NCBI GenBank assembly: GCA_031308135.1 | Contig: JAHLJT010003656.1 | Coordinates: 68,156,984-68,220,983, forward strand | DNA length: 64,000 nucleotides | Direction of reading: 5' to 3' | Source of the DNA: Acheta domesticus | Lineage: Eukaryota; Arthropoda; Insecta; Orthoptera; Gryllidae | Shown here: positions 47,200 through 57,640 of the stretch, piece by piece | Position numbering within the stretch: position 1 is the first letter of the stretch | How the letters are laid out: each line of letters begins with the position of its first letter | The notes under the pieces: model-generated | What the model was told of the DNA's origin: nothing | Databases searched by the model: none | The model's input: only the letters and a program-made list of their open reading frames with translations | Program-made: the position numbers and the translations under genes

Positions 47200-47900
47200 C
47201 GTCGCTTTCATAATGCACGTGAGGCTGCACGTGAGTTTCAGAGTCAGCGTCTAGTGCTGGCCGTGGTGCGACGTTTCCGGGAAATGTCCGGCGGACACGG
47301 CAACCGCAGGGGCGCAGAGAATTCCCACAACACATTACCTTAGCGGCGCGCGGACGGGCAACAGCGCGCTGCTCTACGCCGAAATTAGCGCGGGCGAGCG
47401 CGGGGCGGGAGGGAGGGGGCGAGGTTGGGAGCAGAGGGCGGGTGCCGGTGGGGAAGCGGGGAAGACAAGGGCGGGGCAAGGGCGGGGCAAGGGCGGGGAT
47501 AAGGCCGGGGGAAATTCGGAGAAGAGGGGGGGCCGGGGCAAGGGCGGGGGCAAGGGCGGGGACAAGGGCGGGGGCAAGGCGGGGGCAAGGGCGGGGGCAA
47601 GGGCCTGGGCAAGGGCGGGGGAAAGGGCAGGGGAAAGGGCGGGGGCAACGGCGGGGGCAACGGCGGGGGCAACGGCGGGGCGATATGGGCTGGAAAAGTT
47701 AGGGTACGGTGGATTGGGGGATGAGTTCGGGGGGGGGGGGCAGGACTGGAGTGGGATGAGTTGTTGGAGAGGGGTGTCGAATGGGTGAAGGGGCGGGTGG
47801 GACCTGACACGACGCGGTGGCACCCGGAAGAGGGCTGCTGGAGGACGGCTGTCAGAGGCATACACGCACGCCGAGATGCGCCTCGGGGAACGGGAAGAGG
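47200..47900. repeat. G-rich minisatellite within CpG island
   Basis: From about 47465 to 47684 the sequence is reiterated GGGCAAGGGCGGG-type units of irregular length (roughly 12-24 bp). The C-rich strand gives proline/leucine frames that are artefacts. The array has high G-quadruplex potential and is flanked by ordinary CpG island DNA with a 10-base G run near 47731. Confidence 0.75.
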
Positions 47901-48300
47901 GCAGCACAGAGCACGGAAGCGGAACGAGACAGCCTACGGGCGGTGGAGTGAAAGCCGCACATTTTTGCGGCTCAAATCTGCAAATTGGACTAACCGACTA
48001 TCTCTTTGAAGAATTAGAATCCTTTTTTAAATCTCTTTTCCGAGTTACAAATTTAGCATGTGTTTTTCCCTCCATTTATGGAAACTCTTAGTCTGAATCT
48101 TTGTCCTGCGGAGCCGCCCGATCATTAGAACCCTTATAACGCCCTTAGGTACATAAATAACTATTAACGCTCGACACAGTAGTCTTTATTGAAAGTAACT
48201 CACGTTCCAGCAGTTGCATACTGTGTTAAGAATCTCTGGCAATTTATAGAGCGAGAGGATACTGATACGTCAAGAACGATGGCGTTGTAGTAAAACAGAG
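47901..48300. other. Non-coding DNA
   Basis: Nothing recognised. Confidence 0.45.
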
Positions 48301-48304
48301 AATA

Positions 48305-48553
48305 ATCGTCGTGGTAACCGCAATAGGTCGTATGTCAAAAAATCATTATTTGTTTATTACACCATTGGGATCAGTCAAGAGAACTACATCAGTTGCAATA
48401 GGTCGTAAGATGAGGGAGTAATGGAAAATCGAATAGCAAGCTTCTGTATTTGTAAAAGCGAATGTCCAAGATAGGAGAGGTCAGAACGTTTTTCGTTCTT
48501 CCTGAAAACTACGGTAGATTTGACATACGACCTACTGCGGTTACCACGACGAT
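48305..48553. mobile_element. 249-bp MITE with 35-bp inverted repeats
   Basis: 48305-48339 and 48519-48553 are reverse complements with one mismatch in 35 (core CGTCGTGGTAACCGCA, GTAGGTCGTATGTCAAA). A third partial word CAATAGGTCGTA recurs inside at about 48398. The interior is non-coding. No target duplication was clear (AATA outside left, ATGC outside right), so the superfamily is open. Confidence 0.7.
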
Positions 48554-48559
48554 ATGCTG

Positions 48560-49090
48560 TAACGTTTCTTTGAATCTAGCTACTCTTCTCTTTCCCTTTC
48601 AGTAGCATCTTACTTACACACACACACATGTAATATACCAAATGCGGGAGGGCATTTAATGTCGAATTATTTAATAATTTAATGTTAATTTAAATTAGAA
48701 TCGGACACCTTAGTAACGGGTGTAAATAAGTGACCAGGACGTTGCTAGGGAGAACATAAATGGTATGATATGTCACGATATTTTGTAAACGGGCACATTA
48801 GCAACCAAGATAAACAATTTCATGAGCCCGTTGTTATGGTGCAGCGTCAGACGAAAATGCGAGTATAAGATAGGGATTTCGGCCACGAGTACACCATAGT
48901 TATGAAAATAAACAAGTAATAGGAATCCGTTGGTAGGGAACATCGAATAAAATTTGTACAACAATGAATACGAGATTTCCCGGATCGAAAAACCGAGCAA
49001 AAGCTTCCCAGATTTCGTAGCGAGCGGATCGTTGGGGTGCGAACTAGGGGTGCGTGCGCGAGTACGGACTTGGAAGATTTTTGTGGCCGA
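48560..49090. other. Non-coding DNA, LTR-like cues only
   Basis: A GAGTATAAGATAG TATA-like word at ~48860 and AATAAAG at ~49472 bracket a region that could be an LTR, but there is no paired copy or defined ends. I leave it unassigned. Confidence 0.25.
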
Positions 49091-49095
49091 AAGTG

Positions 49096-49442
49096 GAACT
49101 TGTAAATATTTCGGAGATACAGTTCGGGGACTTAATTTTTTCACCAACATTCAAGTGAATGTTGAACTTAGAAATATTTTGGTGAAACAGTGCATTGACT
49201 TGTATCATATTTTCCGATAGGGAGGAACTTGTAAATATTGAGGAAAGCAATTTATCAACTTTAATTATTTCACCAGTGACAAAGGTGAAGTGCCAGGCTA
49301 GTGGACTTGTAAATATTTTGCCTGAACAGGGCGTGGACTTTAATTATTCTTACAAATGGATCAGGACTTGTAAATAGTTGTAAAACTGTTTATGAACTTT
49401 GATGATTTTCACCAGTGCTGATGGTGAGGTGGCAGGCTAGTT
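49096..49442 (+). repeat. Degenerate ~70-bp tandem array
   Basis: Five units start with (G)GACTTGTAAATATT-like words at about 49093, 49164, 49224, 49302 and 49365. The alternate units at 49224 and 49365 also share ATTTCACCAGTG, GGTGA(A/G)GTG and CAGGCTAGT, so the repeat has a ~140-bp two-unit register. Divergence is high and no frame is conserved. Confidence 0.6.
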
Positions 49443-49760
49443 CGAGCAGCTTCGGACGCAAGAATTATCTAATAAAGCGTCGTGGTAAATTTAATATAAT
49501 TAGTAAAAGGATAGACTGAAGTTATACGCGGGTAGGCGTTTACATGGAAGCATATGACTGGTGCATTACGTGAATGGGAGTGGCTTCGTGGCGTGTCGGT
49601 AGTGACGCAAGATCCAAGATCCAAACTTGGTTATTATTGTGCAATCCAGCACGGCCTTAAATACCTTTCAGTTTTTGTCGTCTTCCTTACGGAAGCGAGC
49701 CGAGGGGGAAGATTGTGGTTGAATGAGGTAAGCGATTTGCACTTGCATATCGAACCCTTG

Positions 49761-49763
49761 ATA

Positions 49764-49805
<42 letters not shown>

Positions 49806-49806
49806 G
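49761..49806. repeat. AAT microsatellite
   Basis: An uninterrupted run of AAT triplets. Confidence 0.9.
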
Positions 49807-50685
49807 CAGAGGTCATAATAATGGTATTGTTTCAAGGGCTGGTCCAACGTGTGGGCAAATAAGATAGTAATTGAGGAGGCTATAATATCGTTTTGTTTTT
49901 TGTTTGAATATATACAGACTGAGTCACGTAACTTTAGCACCTCCTGTAACTTTTGAACGGTTGAAGACATTGCAATGCAGTTTTCACGGAAGTGAATGGG
50001 GGAATGCGGCTAATTGATATGTGTATTGATTTCTCTTTTATCACTTGTATTTTACGAGATATTTGAGGTAACTTTATTTTTTAAATGGGACTATACAAAT
50101 TTTTTCAGTCTCTTATGACAAGCATAAAAAGACGAATCCAAAGATATAAATATTGTCATATGTTAGATAAGCATTTTTTTGAGTAATTGTGATTTTTTGC
50201 GACTAGTGTTTAACGGATATTTTCATTGTAACTGTCAACAAGGTCACGCGGAGTTGATAGCACAGAATGTTCAAAAGAATTTTCTTAGAAGTAACGTTAA
50301 CGGTCCCTAAAATGATCTCTGACCCTGAATTGCGCGAACACGTGCCAGTCTGCCTTCTATAACTAATTGCTTCAAAATTCTCAGTTCTAGTATGGAATGC
50401 GCGGCCACTTTAGTTCCAAGATTATTTCCCCATGTCCCCGTAAAACACGCAGCACTTGTACGCCACTGGTCTTACTACGTATTACACACACCTCTTGCGA
50501 GACAAACTCAGTTTCACACAGTTCGTATAGGAAGAACCCGACGTAGAGCATGCAAGGATCGAAATACCGACCTTAGTCCGTTGGAAAAATGGCCTCGCCC
50601 CAAACAGCAAAGCTTGCAACAGAACAAGGGGTGGCAAAAGCCGGCCTGGCATAGGCACAACCTCTCGTTGACCCGACTCGCGGCC
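49807..50685. other. Non-coding DNA
   Basis: No gene supported. A 190-residue + strand frame (50392-50964) begins here; see the rejected list. Confidence 0.4.
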
Positions 50686-50689
50686 ACAT

Positions 50690-50835
50690 CTCTCCGACTC
50701 TGCCGTCAACCTTACACCTTCGGAGTCCAAGCACTTTCTGCCCCTGGCGTCCCGTACTCTCCTCTCTATCCGCTACCGCACACCCCCCGAGTCCAAGAAC
50801 TTTCTGCCCAGTCGTGCCGTACACCCCTCCCAGCC
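50690..50835. repeat. Diverged direct duplication
   Basis: GAGTCCAAG(C/A)ACTTTCTGCCC followed by a CG(T/C)(C/G)..CCGTAC word occurs twice, about 68 bp apart, in a GC-rich stretch ending in GAGCGAGCGACCGGGCGGGC-type reiterations (50872-50912). Confidence 0.6.
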
Positions 50836-51006
50836 ACCGATAAGAAAACTCGTCGGCTGCACGGCGGCGCGCGAGCGAGCGACCGGGCGGGCGAGCGACC
50901 GGACGGACGGTGGAATCTCGTACAACCGATGGCTGAAAATCGATTTAGCCAATATTTCATCTGATTGGCTTCATTCCAAAAAGTACGTGAAATTCACGTT
51001 CGTTAC

Positions 51007-51007
51007 A

Positions 51008-51043
<36 letters not shown>

Positions 51044-51074
51044 TATATATATATATATGTATATATATATATAC
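51007..51074. repeat. AT microsatellite
   Basis: A long AT dinucleotide run with two TATTA interruptions, followed by a short AC run. Confidence 0.9.
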
Positions 51075-51084
51075 ACACAACATA

Positions 51085-52360
51085 TATACACATAACCGTC
51101 ACACAATCATTATGCATACCGAAGTGCATAAAGATTTACAAGATTTAAAGTTGCATGTAGACAGATTCTTGTAATAAAATGTACATGGTAATTCCCATAG
51201 TCTATATCTGATGGTTAGAGGGGAAATAAAAGATATTTCAACAATTTTGAAGGTAAGCAAATTTACATTCACCTCAGTTTTCACATTACCTTTGCCCTCC
51301 CTCTTCCTCCCTCCTATCTACTCCTATTCTACATCCCGTTTCGTATAAACACTACGCTGCCGGCAACTTCTTTCATTCTCTCTACTACCAATGTTGACCG
51401 AGTCCCGACACGGCTTCTTTCTTGTGCGTGACTTATTACTTACATACTACGAGCTCTCCCGTGTTTGGTAAAAGCTGACTTGCACATAGCAATTTTGTTC
51501 GTAATTTTTACTTCTAACATTCCTTCTTGTTTAAAAAAATTGCTTCAAACATTTTTAATGGTTTATGCATGTTCCAATGTTTAATGCAATTCTTCTTTTA
51601 ATTTTTAGCCTGATGATGGGGACAATATATCCCTGAAAGAGTTGCGAATAATATGAAGAGACTCACGAAATAAAGAATTGTTTATGTCTATTGTCCGTCT
51701 ACAATTTTTTATGGACTCCTTACTTTCAAGATTGTAAAACTATCTAAACTAAGACAGGCTAATTCCAATTCTACAAGGAAACAAAAGAGTTGAACGCTCG
51801 TTACAGTAGTCCAGATTCAGAAATAAAGTAACTTACGCCCTAGCATTTCCAAGATGTATAACCCCATAACGCCACAGCCGAGAGAGGCACAAAATAATTC
51901 AATGCAGTTCTATTTTTCCCTTCGAGCTCACCCGGCAACAATCTGGTAAGGAAGTTGCCAATCGCAGTGAGCGTTGACCGCTGTCTGTTCCAGCTCGCAA
52001 CAAAATCGGACTTTGCCAGAAAACTAAACCCACGAAGTACTGCGGCACAGAATTGTGGCATGACGGCAACTTCTAGCAACCCGCAGCGGAGGCAGGCAGT
52101 CTCCCAACTCTCATAAGAATTTTAATATTCACTAGAAAGAAGTAACGCATTAGCGAGGCAAGAGTGTATAGACAATGTTAGTGCTATCAGGAAATGCGAA
52201 GTAAAATGCTGCCCGGGGCTACTATCTTATTCCTTCTTAAAAACCGAAAAGAATTGCACTGTTAAGTCAGAAGTTGCAACACTGATGATTTCAACACGTC
52301 TCCATACGACAAGTTACGATATGACACGACACGGTACGTAATCACACGTCACGACAAGAC
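51085..52360. other. Non-coding DNA
   Basis: No gene recognised. A 79-residue - strand frame (51840-52079) has plausible composition but no domain or splice support. Confidence 0.4.
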
Positions 52361-52367
52361 ATCTCCC

Positions 52368-52799
52368 ATGAGGAATGTGACCGGAATCACCATTTCAGAC
52401 GGCGAGAATGGCGTCATTCACGCGCAGGAAGGCCAGAATGGAACGGTCAAATGCACGTCACCAACCACCGTGACGTCGTCGTCGTCATCGGCTGGCAACG
52501 GCGATGGCATCCACAACGGCAATGGAAACAGAGTCGGGAGCGGCGACAGCATAGGTAATCACAACGGCAACAACGACGGCTACGGCAACACTATTGACAA
52601 TCACGAGGGAGCCAGCAACGGAGACAATGGCATAAGCAGCAGCGACGACAATAGCAATGGCGACGGCAACGGTGAGGGAGCGGGTGAGGGTGAGGGTGAA
52701 GGCGAGGATGAGGGTGAAGAAGAGGGTGAGGATGAAGGCGAAGGTGACGACGATGGCGACGAGAGCAACAAGCATAGAGAATCGCGACTGCGACGGTAA
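52368..52799 (+). CDS. Low-complexity G/N/D/E-rich ORF, doubtful
   Basis: A 143-residue frame from an ATG at 52368. The first ~35 residues are ordinary (MRNVTGITISDGENGVIHAQ). They are followed by a serine run, then ~60 residues of GNGD/NHNG-like reiteration and an acidic GEGEDEGEEEG tail ending RESRLRR. The DNA is a degenerate GGCAAC / GGTGAG reiteration in constant phase. The preserved frame over an impure triplet repeat is suggestive, but it could simply be an expanded microsatellite in a GC-rich island. No known family. Confidence 0.2.
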   Translation: MRNVTGITISDGENGVIHAQEGQNGTVKCTSPTTVTSSSSSAGNGDGIHNGNGNRVGSGDSIGNHNGNNDGYGNTIDNHEGASNGDNGISSSDDNSNGDGNGEGAGEGEGEGEDEGEEEGEDEGEGDDDGDESNKHRESRLRR

Positions 52800-53000
52800 C
52801 AGCGGGACGGCGCGTGGAGTCGGTGAAGAAAATGGCAACGGCCGCGACGTTATTGTCAGAGCTTTGGTGCAGGCATCGCAATGTAAAACCGAGTGTGGCG
52901 GCGCTGCGGCGTCTGTTGTAGAACCGCGCCGGATCGAATTCCAGGCGCACGCCAGCCGCCGCGCGGCGGTGGCGGTGGCTTGACACCGGTAACTCGGAAG
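52800..53000. promoter_or_regulatory. CpG-rich patch
   Basis: CpG-dense DNA following the low-complexity ORF, with GCCGCCGCGCGGCGG near 52960. No clear promoter motif. Confidence 0.3.
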
Positions 53001-54147
53001 CTTTCGAAACGAAGACACCTGAGACACCAAGGACTCCGGTTCGGAATTATGTAAAAGACTTCACTTGCTTCGTAATAAAATGATGTCATCTGCGGGATGG
53101 TATTCTCGTTGTACGTGGAAACTACAGGAATCGCAAATATCGAACAGGAAATACGCATCAGCTACCGTAATATTTTGCGTATCTACATATAAAAGTTCAT
53201 TTTCAGACTGATGTGGTACATGATTAAGAGTCACTGTCTTGCTTTTTGTTTCAATTTTAGGGTTCATTTCTGTTATTTATCAAACCGTATAGGAGTCTTC
53301 AATGCAAATTTCGGATACGTTTACTTGATGTAAAATGTGGCCACGAAAATAAAATAAAATTAAACCTTGAGGATTTGAGAAAAATTTTTAAAGGACCCAT
53401 AAAGAAATACAAACATTAAAAGCATTTTTCTTTTATCAGCAAGGGTTTATAATATAAAATTTCTCTTCATAAATCAATGCAAGAAAAGAAATAATACTAA
53501 ACAAAATAATATTCAAGGGTTAATTTTGTTCAGCATTCTCACTTTGCAGTACTTTTTCGATAGCGTGTAATGATATTTTTCTTTGTATTTTAGTGTAATT
53601 AAGTTTGAATATAACCATTTGCAATGTAATGACTGTAAAATGCTCGTAAAATAATAAAATTGAAGGCCGGTACTTCGCGACGCAGCGCGCAAGAAGGCGC
53701 TGCTCCGCAACACATCTGGCCGGAATTCGCCCACTTCGTTGCGTGGGCGCTTAGGATTCTTCACACACGGACTCACGTGCAAGGCGGCTTTGGCAGCACG
53801 TGCACATCTTCCGACGCTGATATGTGGTGAGCAGGGGCGCTCGAACACATAAACTAGACAGAAAATATTCAATGATCAGACGACGATGTCAGCCCTTTGA
53901 ACCAGGAAGTCCCCGCCGTAGCCCCTGCCCAGGGGTCTCCAAGATACCGAAGGATGGGGGTCTCCTACATTACAATACTACTGTGAATTACACTACTACT
54001 CAGATATTTAAACGACCTTGTACTTTTCGCGTTTAAGAAAAGGACTTTTGCCGATGAATTGCGCGAAAGTTCTTTGATTTTTATTTGCGCTGATCAATCG
54101 TCGTACAGTCGAGTGCGCTGCCTTAGATCCCAAGAAGCCCGCTCTAA
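53001..54147. other. Non-coding DNA
   Basis: Nothing gene-like recognised. Confidence 0.45.
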
Positions 54148-54155
54148 ATAATTTG

Positions 54156-55014
54156 TAGGGCCCAGATAATTTTGTAATTACACTATTTCCGTTAGTTAAC
54201 TCTATAAAGTCAAAACCACGATATATTTACGTTTCATGTCGTTTAGTGCCCAAAACCTTGACTTTTTAGTACATACATTTACATATTTTACCCGAAAGTA
54301 CATATATTTACACGTTTTACTCAAAAGGACATACTTTTAAATTTTATTAATATTTCCGTTTTTTCTGCATTCTTTTTATATAATTCTTATTTATCCTGTA
54401 TATTTTTGATAAAGAATCACCCAAACAAACAATTCTGCATTGTCCAACACAATTTGGTCTGCAGCCTCCTCTCTAAATTGGCGCTATTGCATCGCGTAAA
54501 AATGTTGATATTGCAGCACGCAGTATCCTACCAAAGGGCAAGGCGTTGTTGCACTCCAAAGCTTCCAGTGTCTAGATTTCAGCGCGAGTATAACAGAGAA
54601 CACAGCTCGGAAAGGAAATTGGTGTACGAAAATTATGTCTAGCAAGCGATAACTCGCGCCCACAACGCATCGCAAATATACACCAGTAACTTCGTGTGTT
54701 AGTCGGTGCAACGTCCTAGAACAGATAATAGGAAAAGTTTAATTTCTATGTATTTAAAACAAATATTTGTTTCTCGTTGTTACGGAGATCATTGTAAATA
54801 ACAGAATTATGAGTAGTATTATGTTTTAATTTTGCTCTTTACGAATATATTAATTCTACATATCAATATTTAAGCAAAAGCATTTTATTAAAACGAATTG
54901 ATATATTAATTAAAGTGTTACATATTTCTTACATTTTAGTATATATTTTTATACATTATAGCACATATATGTGCATATTTTCCTAATTTTTAGTACATAA
55001 TTATCCGGGTCCTA
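54156..55014. mobile_element. hAT-type DNA transposon, 859 bp, with perfect 8-bp target duplication
   Basis: The left end TAGGGCCCAGATAATTTTGT and the right end read inward, TAGGACCCGGATAATTATGT, match at 17 of 20. They are flanked by an exact 8-bp direct duplication ATAATTTG (54148-54155 and 55015-55022), the hAT signature. Subterminal AT-rich words such as TTTAGTACATA and ACATATTT recur near both ends. Interior frames (78 residues at 54406-54642 on +, 75 on -) do not resemble the hAT catalytic or dimerisation domains, so it is non-autonomous or internally deleted. Confidence 0.8.
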
Positions 55015-55029
55015 ATAATTTGTAATGCT

Positions 55030-55400
55030 GTAATGCCAAAGTAAGTGTAATTGCGATGCCCTGCTCTCCTTCATCTTTGCAAGTGCAAGTGGGGCATAGC
55101 GGGCGACAGCACGCCATACCATGCCTTACTTGGAGGCGCCCCACGGCACAACAGGCCTGCGAGAAAGGTTGATAAAGTAATAAGCGATCTTCAATGGATA
55201 TTCTTTAACAAAAGTATAGTTCTGCAAATTGAACCTCTGCAGAGAGGTTTAATCTAGGTTTTTATCCGTGTTTTCATTACGATCATTACACTGCATAAAT
55301 GAAAACTGTCAAAGTAAATAAAATAATCTCACGCATTCAAATGAAACAAAAACGCGTATTTTAGCGCCTAGCACGTATTACTCGTTCACTTTACATTTGC
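55030..55400. other. Non-coding DNA
   Basis: Nothing recognised. Confidence 0.4.
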
Positions 55401-55402
55401 AG

Positions 55403-55564
55403 ACGGCAGAATTAGAAACTAATGTTGTTTTGAAAGTGAAGGCCCGAACACACACCCGAGAATACACGAATGATCCCGATATCAATCAGCTTCTGACCAA
55501 TCAGTGGTCTCCGAAGGCAGCAGAAGCGCTGCGGACACAGCTGACGAATTATGCCGTTCTGACA
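55403..55564 (+). CDS. Candidate internal exon, function unknown
   Basis: A pyrimidine-biased tract (GTTCACTTTACATTTGCAG) supplies a consensus acceptor; GTGAGC at 55565-55570 is a good donor. The 162-bp segment between them is open in phase 0 at both ends, encoding 54 residues such as TAELETNVVLKVKARTHTRE and NQWSPKAAEALRTQLTNYAV, with ordinary polar composition. The same frame continues past the donor to a stop at 55591, so a short ORF is an alternative. I do not recognise the family. Confidence 0.22.
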
Positions 55565-55591
55565 GTGAGCTGGAGTCGCGCCCTTAAATGA

Positions 55592-57145
55592 TTAAGGTAA
55601 TATACAATAAAATAGATCACACCACACGCTATTCACAACATTCACGTACAATATTTTTATTTCTTCTTTGCACTTGTCTACTGCTTAATGGTTAAGTTCT
55701 TGCCCCGCCGGGGTTCTGTGTGCTGCTCACCGCCATCTGTATCATATTAAACGGCCAGTCTCTACTGCAGACGCGCGTTTCTCATTCAGTCGGCGGTGAT
55801 CTCTTGTAAACAGATCGCAGTGCTCCGTCTGCAAATGTAAAGTGAGTGAGTAAAACGTGGCCTGGCCATATCTCTTCGAGATAGCAACGTAAACCCGCTT
55901 CACGGCCAAAGTCCAATCGGAAATCGATCGCCTCCTTCTGCTGACGGCATTTCCTCCCGTCCCTGCCTTCTCCACCAGACGGCGTCCTCTTCGCCCACAC
56001 TTGAAACTCCGTTGCCATGAACACTTTGTCTTTATAATTTCAATAATACTACGGAATGGGCATGCTCTTACAAAGAATAAGGAGGATTTGGTTGACTGAT
56101 GGTAGAATATGGAGTTCAAAGTCTGCAAGACAAAAATAGACAAAGCACAAAGACAAAAATATGTTATACTGTTTCCTCCTTGTAATCTGAAAACTGGCCC
56201 AACATTTTATGTTTTGACCAGGTCTGAAGAATTCGCCGAGCTATGGAAATTTGGCTGGTAACCGAGCAGTACCTTTTGGTCTTGCACATCAACAACGAAC
56301 AAAATTCCTTCAATTTTTTTTTTTCAATTATAATGAATGTCAAGTGACACAACCAAAATTTTTGCAGTGGAAGTCAGAGTGAAGTGTCTATCCGACTTGA
56401 TAAATAAAGGGTTATTTTATTTATGCAGAAATTAAAGTTTTTCAAAATTTAAAATTTCAGTATAATTATTTCGATTGTTATTTAAAAAGCATTCAATTGA
56501 AATACTGAATGTCTTTCGCGACTATAAAAAAAATAATAATCACCATACGTATTTATGGATATGCGTCATTAGCTTTTAGGGCCCTGAAGCTTCCATTAAC
56601 CTCCCTCCCTCCCAGCCAATGAGAATGTTGAAAAAAAAATACTTTAACAGTGGCTTTGATTTTTTAATTGGCAGAACAATTAAAATTTATATTATTTGGT
56701 TCGCGAAAATCGAAAATTTTCCGGGTCCCATTCGAATCCTCTCCGAGACTGGGATCCCGCTGCTCCGATCGAAGGTGGGTTGCCACGAGGTGTGAGATTT
56801 GATCCCAAGGGAATCCAAGCCGGAGAGCCGTGACCGAACTAACAGGGTGAGAATTAACGATTTTCTCCAAAGACGGGACATTCAATTCTTGAAGAGGCGA
56901 CGAATCAAAGAAGGGATAAGAGTAACGATGAACTTCTTTCCTTACAAGGCGTGAATGTCGAGAATGGTCTCTGGAATGTTTTCTTGCCCAATTATCGATT
57001 TGAATATTTAGAAGTGCGGAAATCATCAACGAGACACCCGATGTGGATCAACCGCGTCCCTGACGAGAAAAAAATTAACTTCTGCAGCAGGGGTCATCAA
57101 ACTGTCCAGGGGGAGGAGGCAATCCGCGACATTCTTCCTCCCCGT
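55592..57145. other. Non-coding DNA
   Basis: No gene or repeat supported. Several 80-130 residue - strand frames (e.g. 55742-56143, 56664-57029) lack domains, codon pattern or splice context. Confidence 0.4.
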
Positions 57146-57149
57146 GTCA

Positions 57150-57640
57150 ATTCATTCCCTGCCATCGAAGGAGTTTCGTTGCTCCCCCACACCGTCGCGC
57201 CGCGCCGGCCGACTTCACCCGCACCACGACGGCGGCGGCGACACGGCGCGCCGGGGGAAGAGAGACAGCTCGAGCGCGGCGCGGCGCGGCTCGGGGCGTG
57301 AAATATTGTTACCAAAATAAACGGAACGTCGCCGGCCTCTGTCGGCGCGGCGTGTGTTTGGCGCCGGCTTCCGGAAGGAGGCCGCGGGCCGGAAGTGACG
57401 CACAAGCCCGCCGTTGGAAGCACGCAACCCGCATGCGAGCGAGCGCGGGCGCGGGCGCGCGCGGAGTGTTTGCGACTTCCGGCCGCAGACGGGCGCCGTC
57501 GCTCCCCCGCCGCCCCCGCGCACCTTCCCGCCCGGCGGCGCCCGGCGGCGCCCGGCGGCGCCCGCCTCCCGGCGCGTAAATGTTTGGGCGCCGATTTGCG
57601 CCCTGGAATAACGTGTTTCCCTTCGGCGCTTTCAAAACGT
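57150..57640. promoter_or_regulatory. CpG island promoter candidate with E2F and ETS sites
   Basis: CpG-dense block with an unusual set of promoter words. An E2F consensus TTTGGCGC lies at 57357-57364 and an ETS palindrome CTTCCGGAAG at 57368-57377. An ETS site with adjoining half-CRE, CCGGAAGTGACG, lies at 57389-57400, with a further CTTCCGG at about 57477 and TTTGGGCGCC near 57589. A GGCGGCGCCC unit is repeated three times at about 57534-57563. These are hallmarks of housekeeping or cell-cycle promoters. The overlapping frames on both strands are GC artefacts. Direction of transcription is not decided. Confidence 0.45.

Noticed and set aside
47374..47907. 177-residue - strand proline-alanine ORF
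   Set aside because: Translation of the GGGCAAGGGCGGG minisatellite.
48760..49570. Solo LTR or 5' LTR with a primer-binding site (TGGTGCATTACG near 49559)
   Set aside because: Only a TATA-like word, AATAAAG and ~9 bases resembling a tRNA-complementary site; no TG..CA ends, no paired LTR, no gag/pol.
50392..50964. 190-residue + strand ORF
   Set aside because: No domain, passes through a direct duplication and a GAGCGAGCGACC low-complexity run, and the overlapping - strand frames are equally open. Most likely chance in GC-rich DNA.
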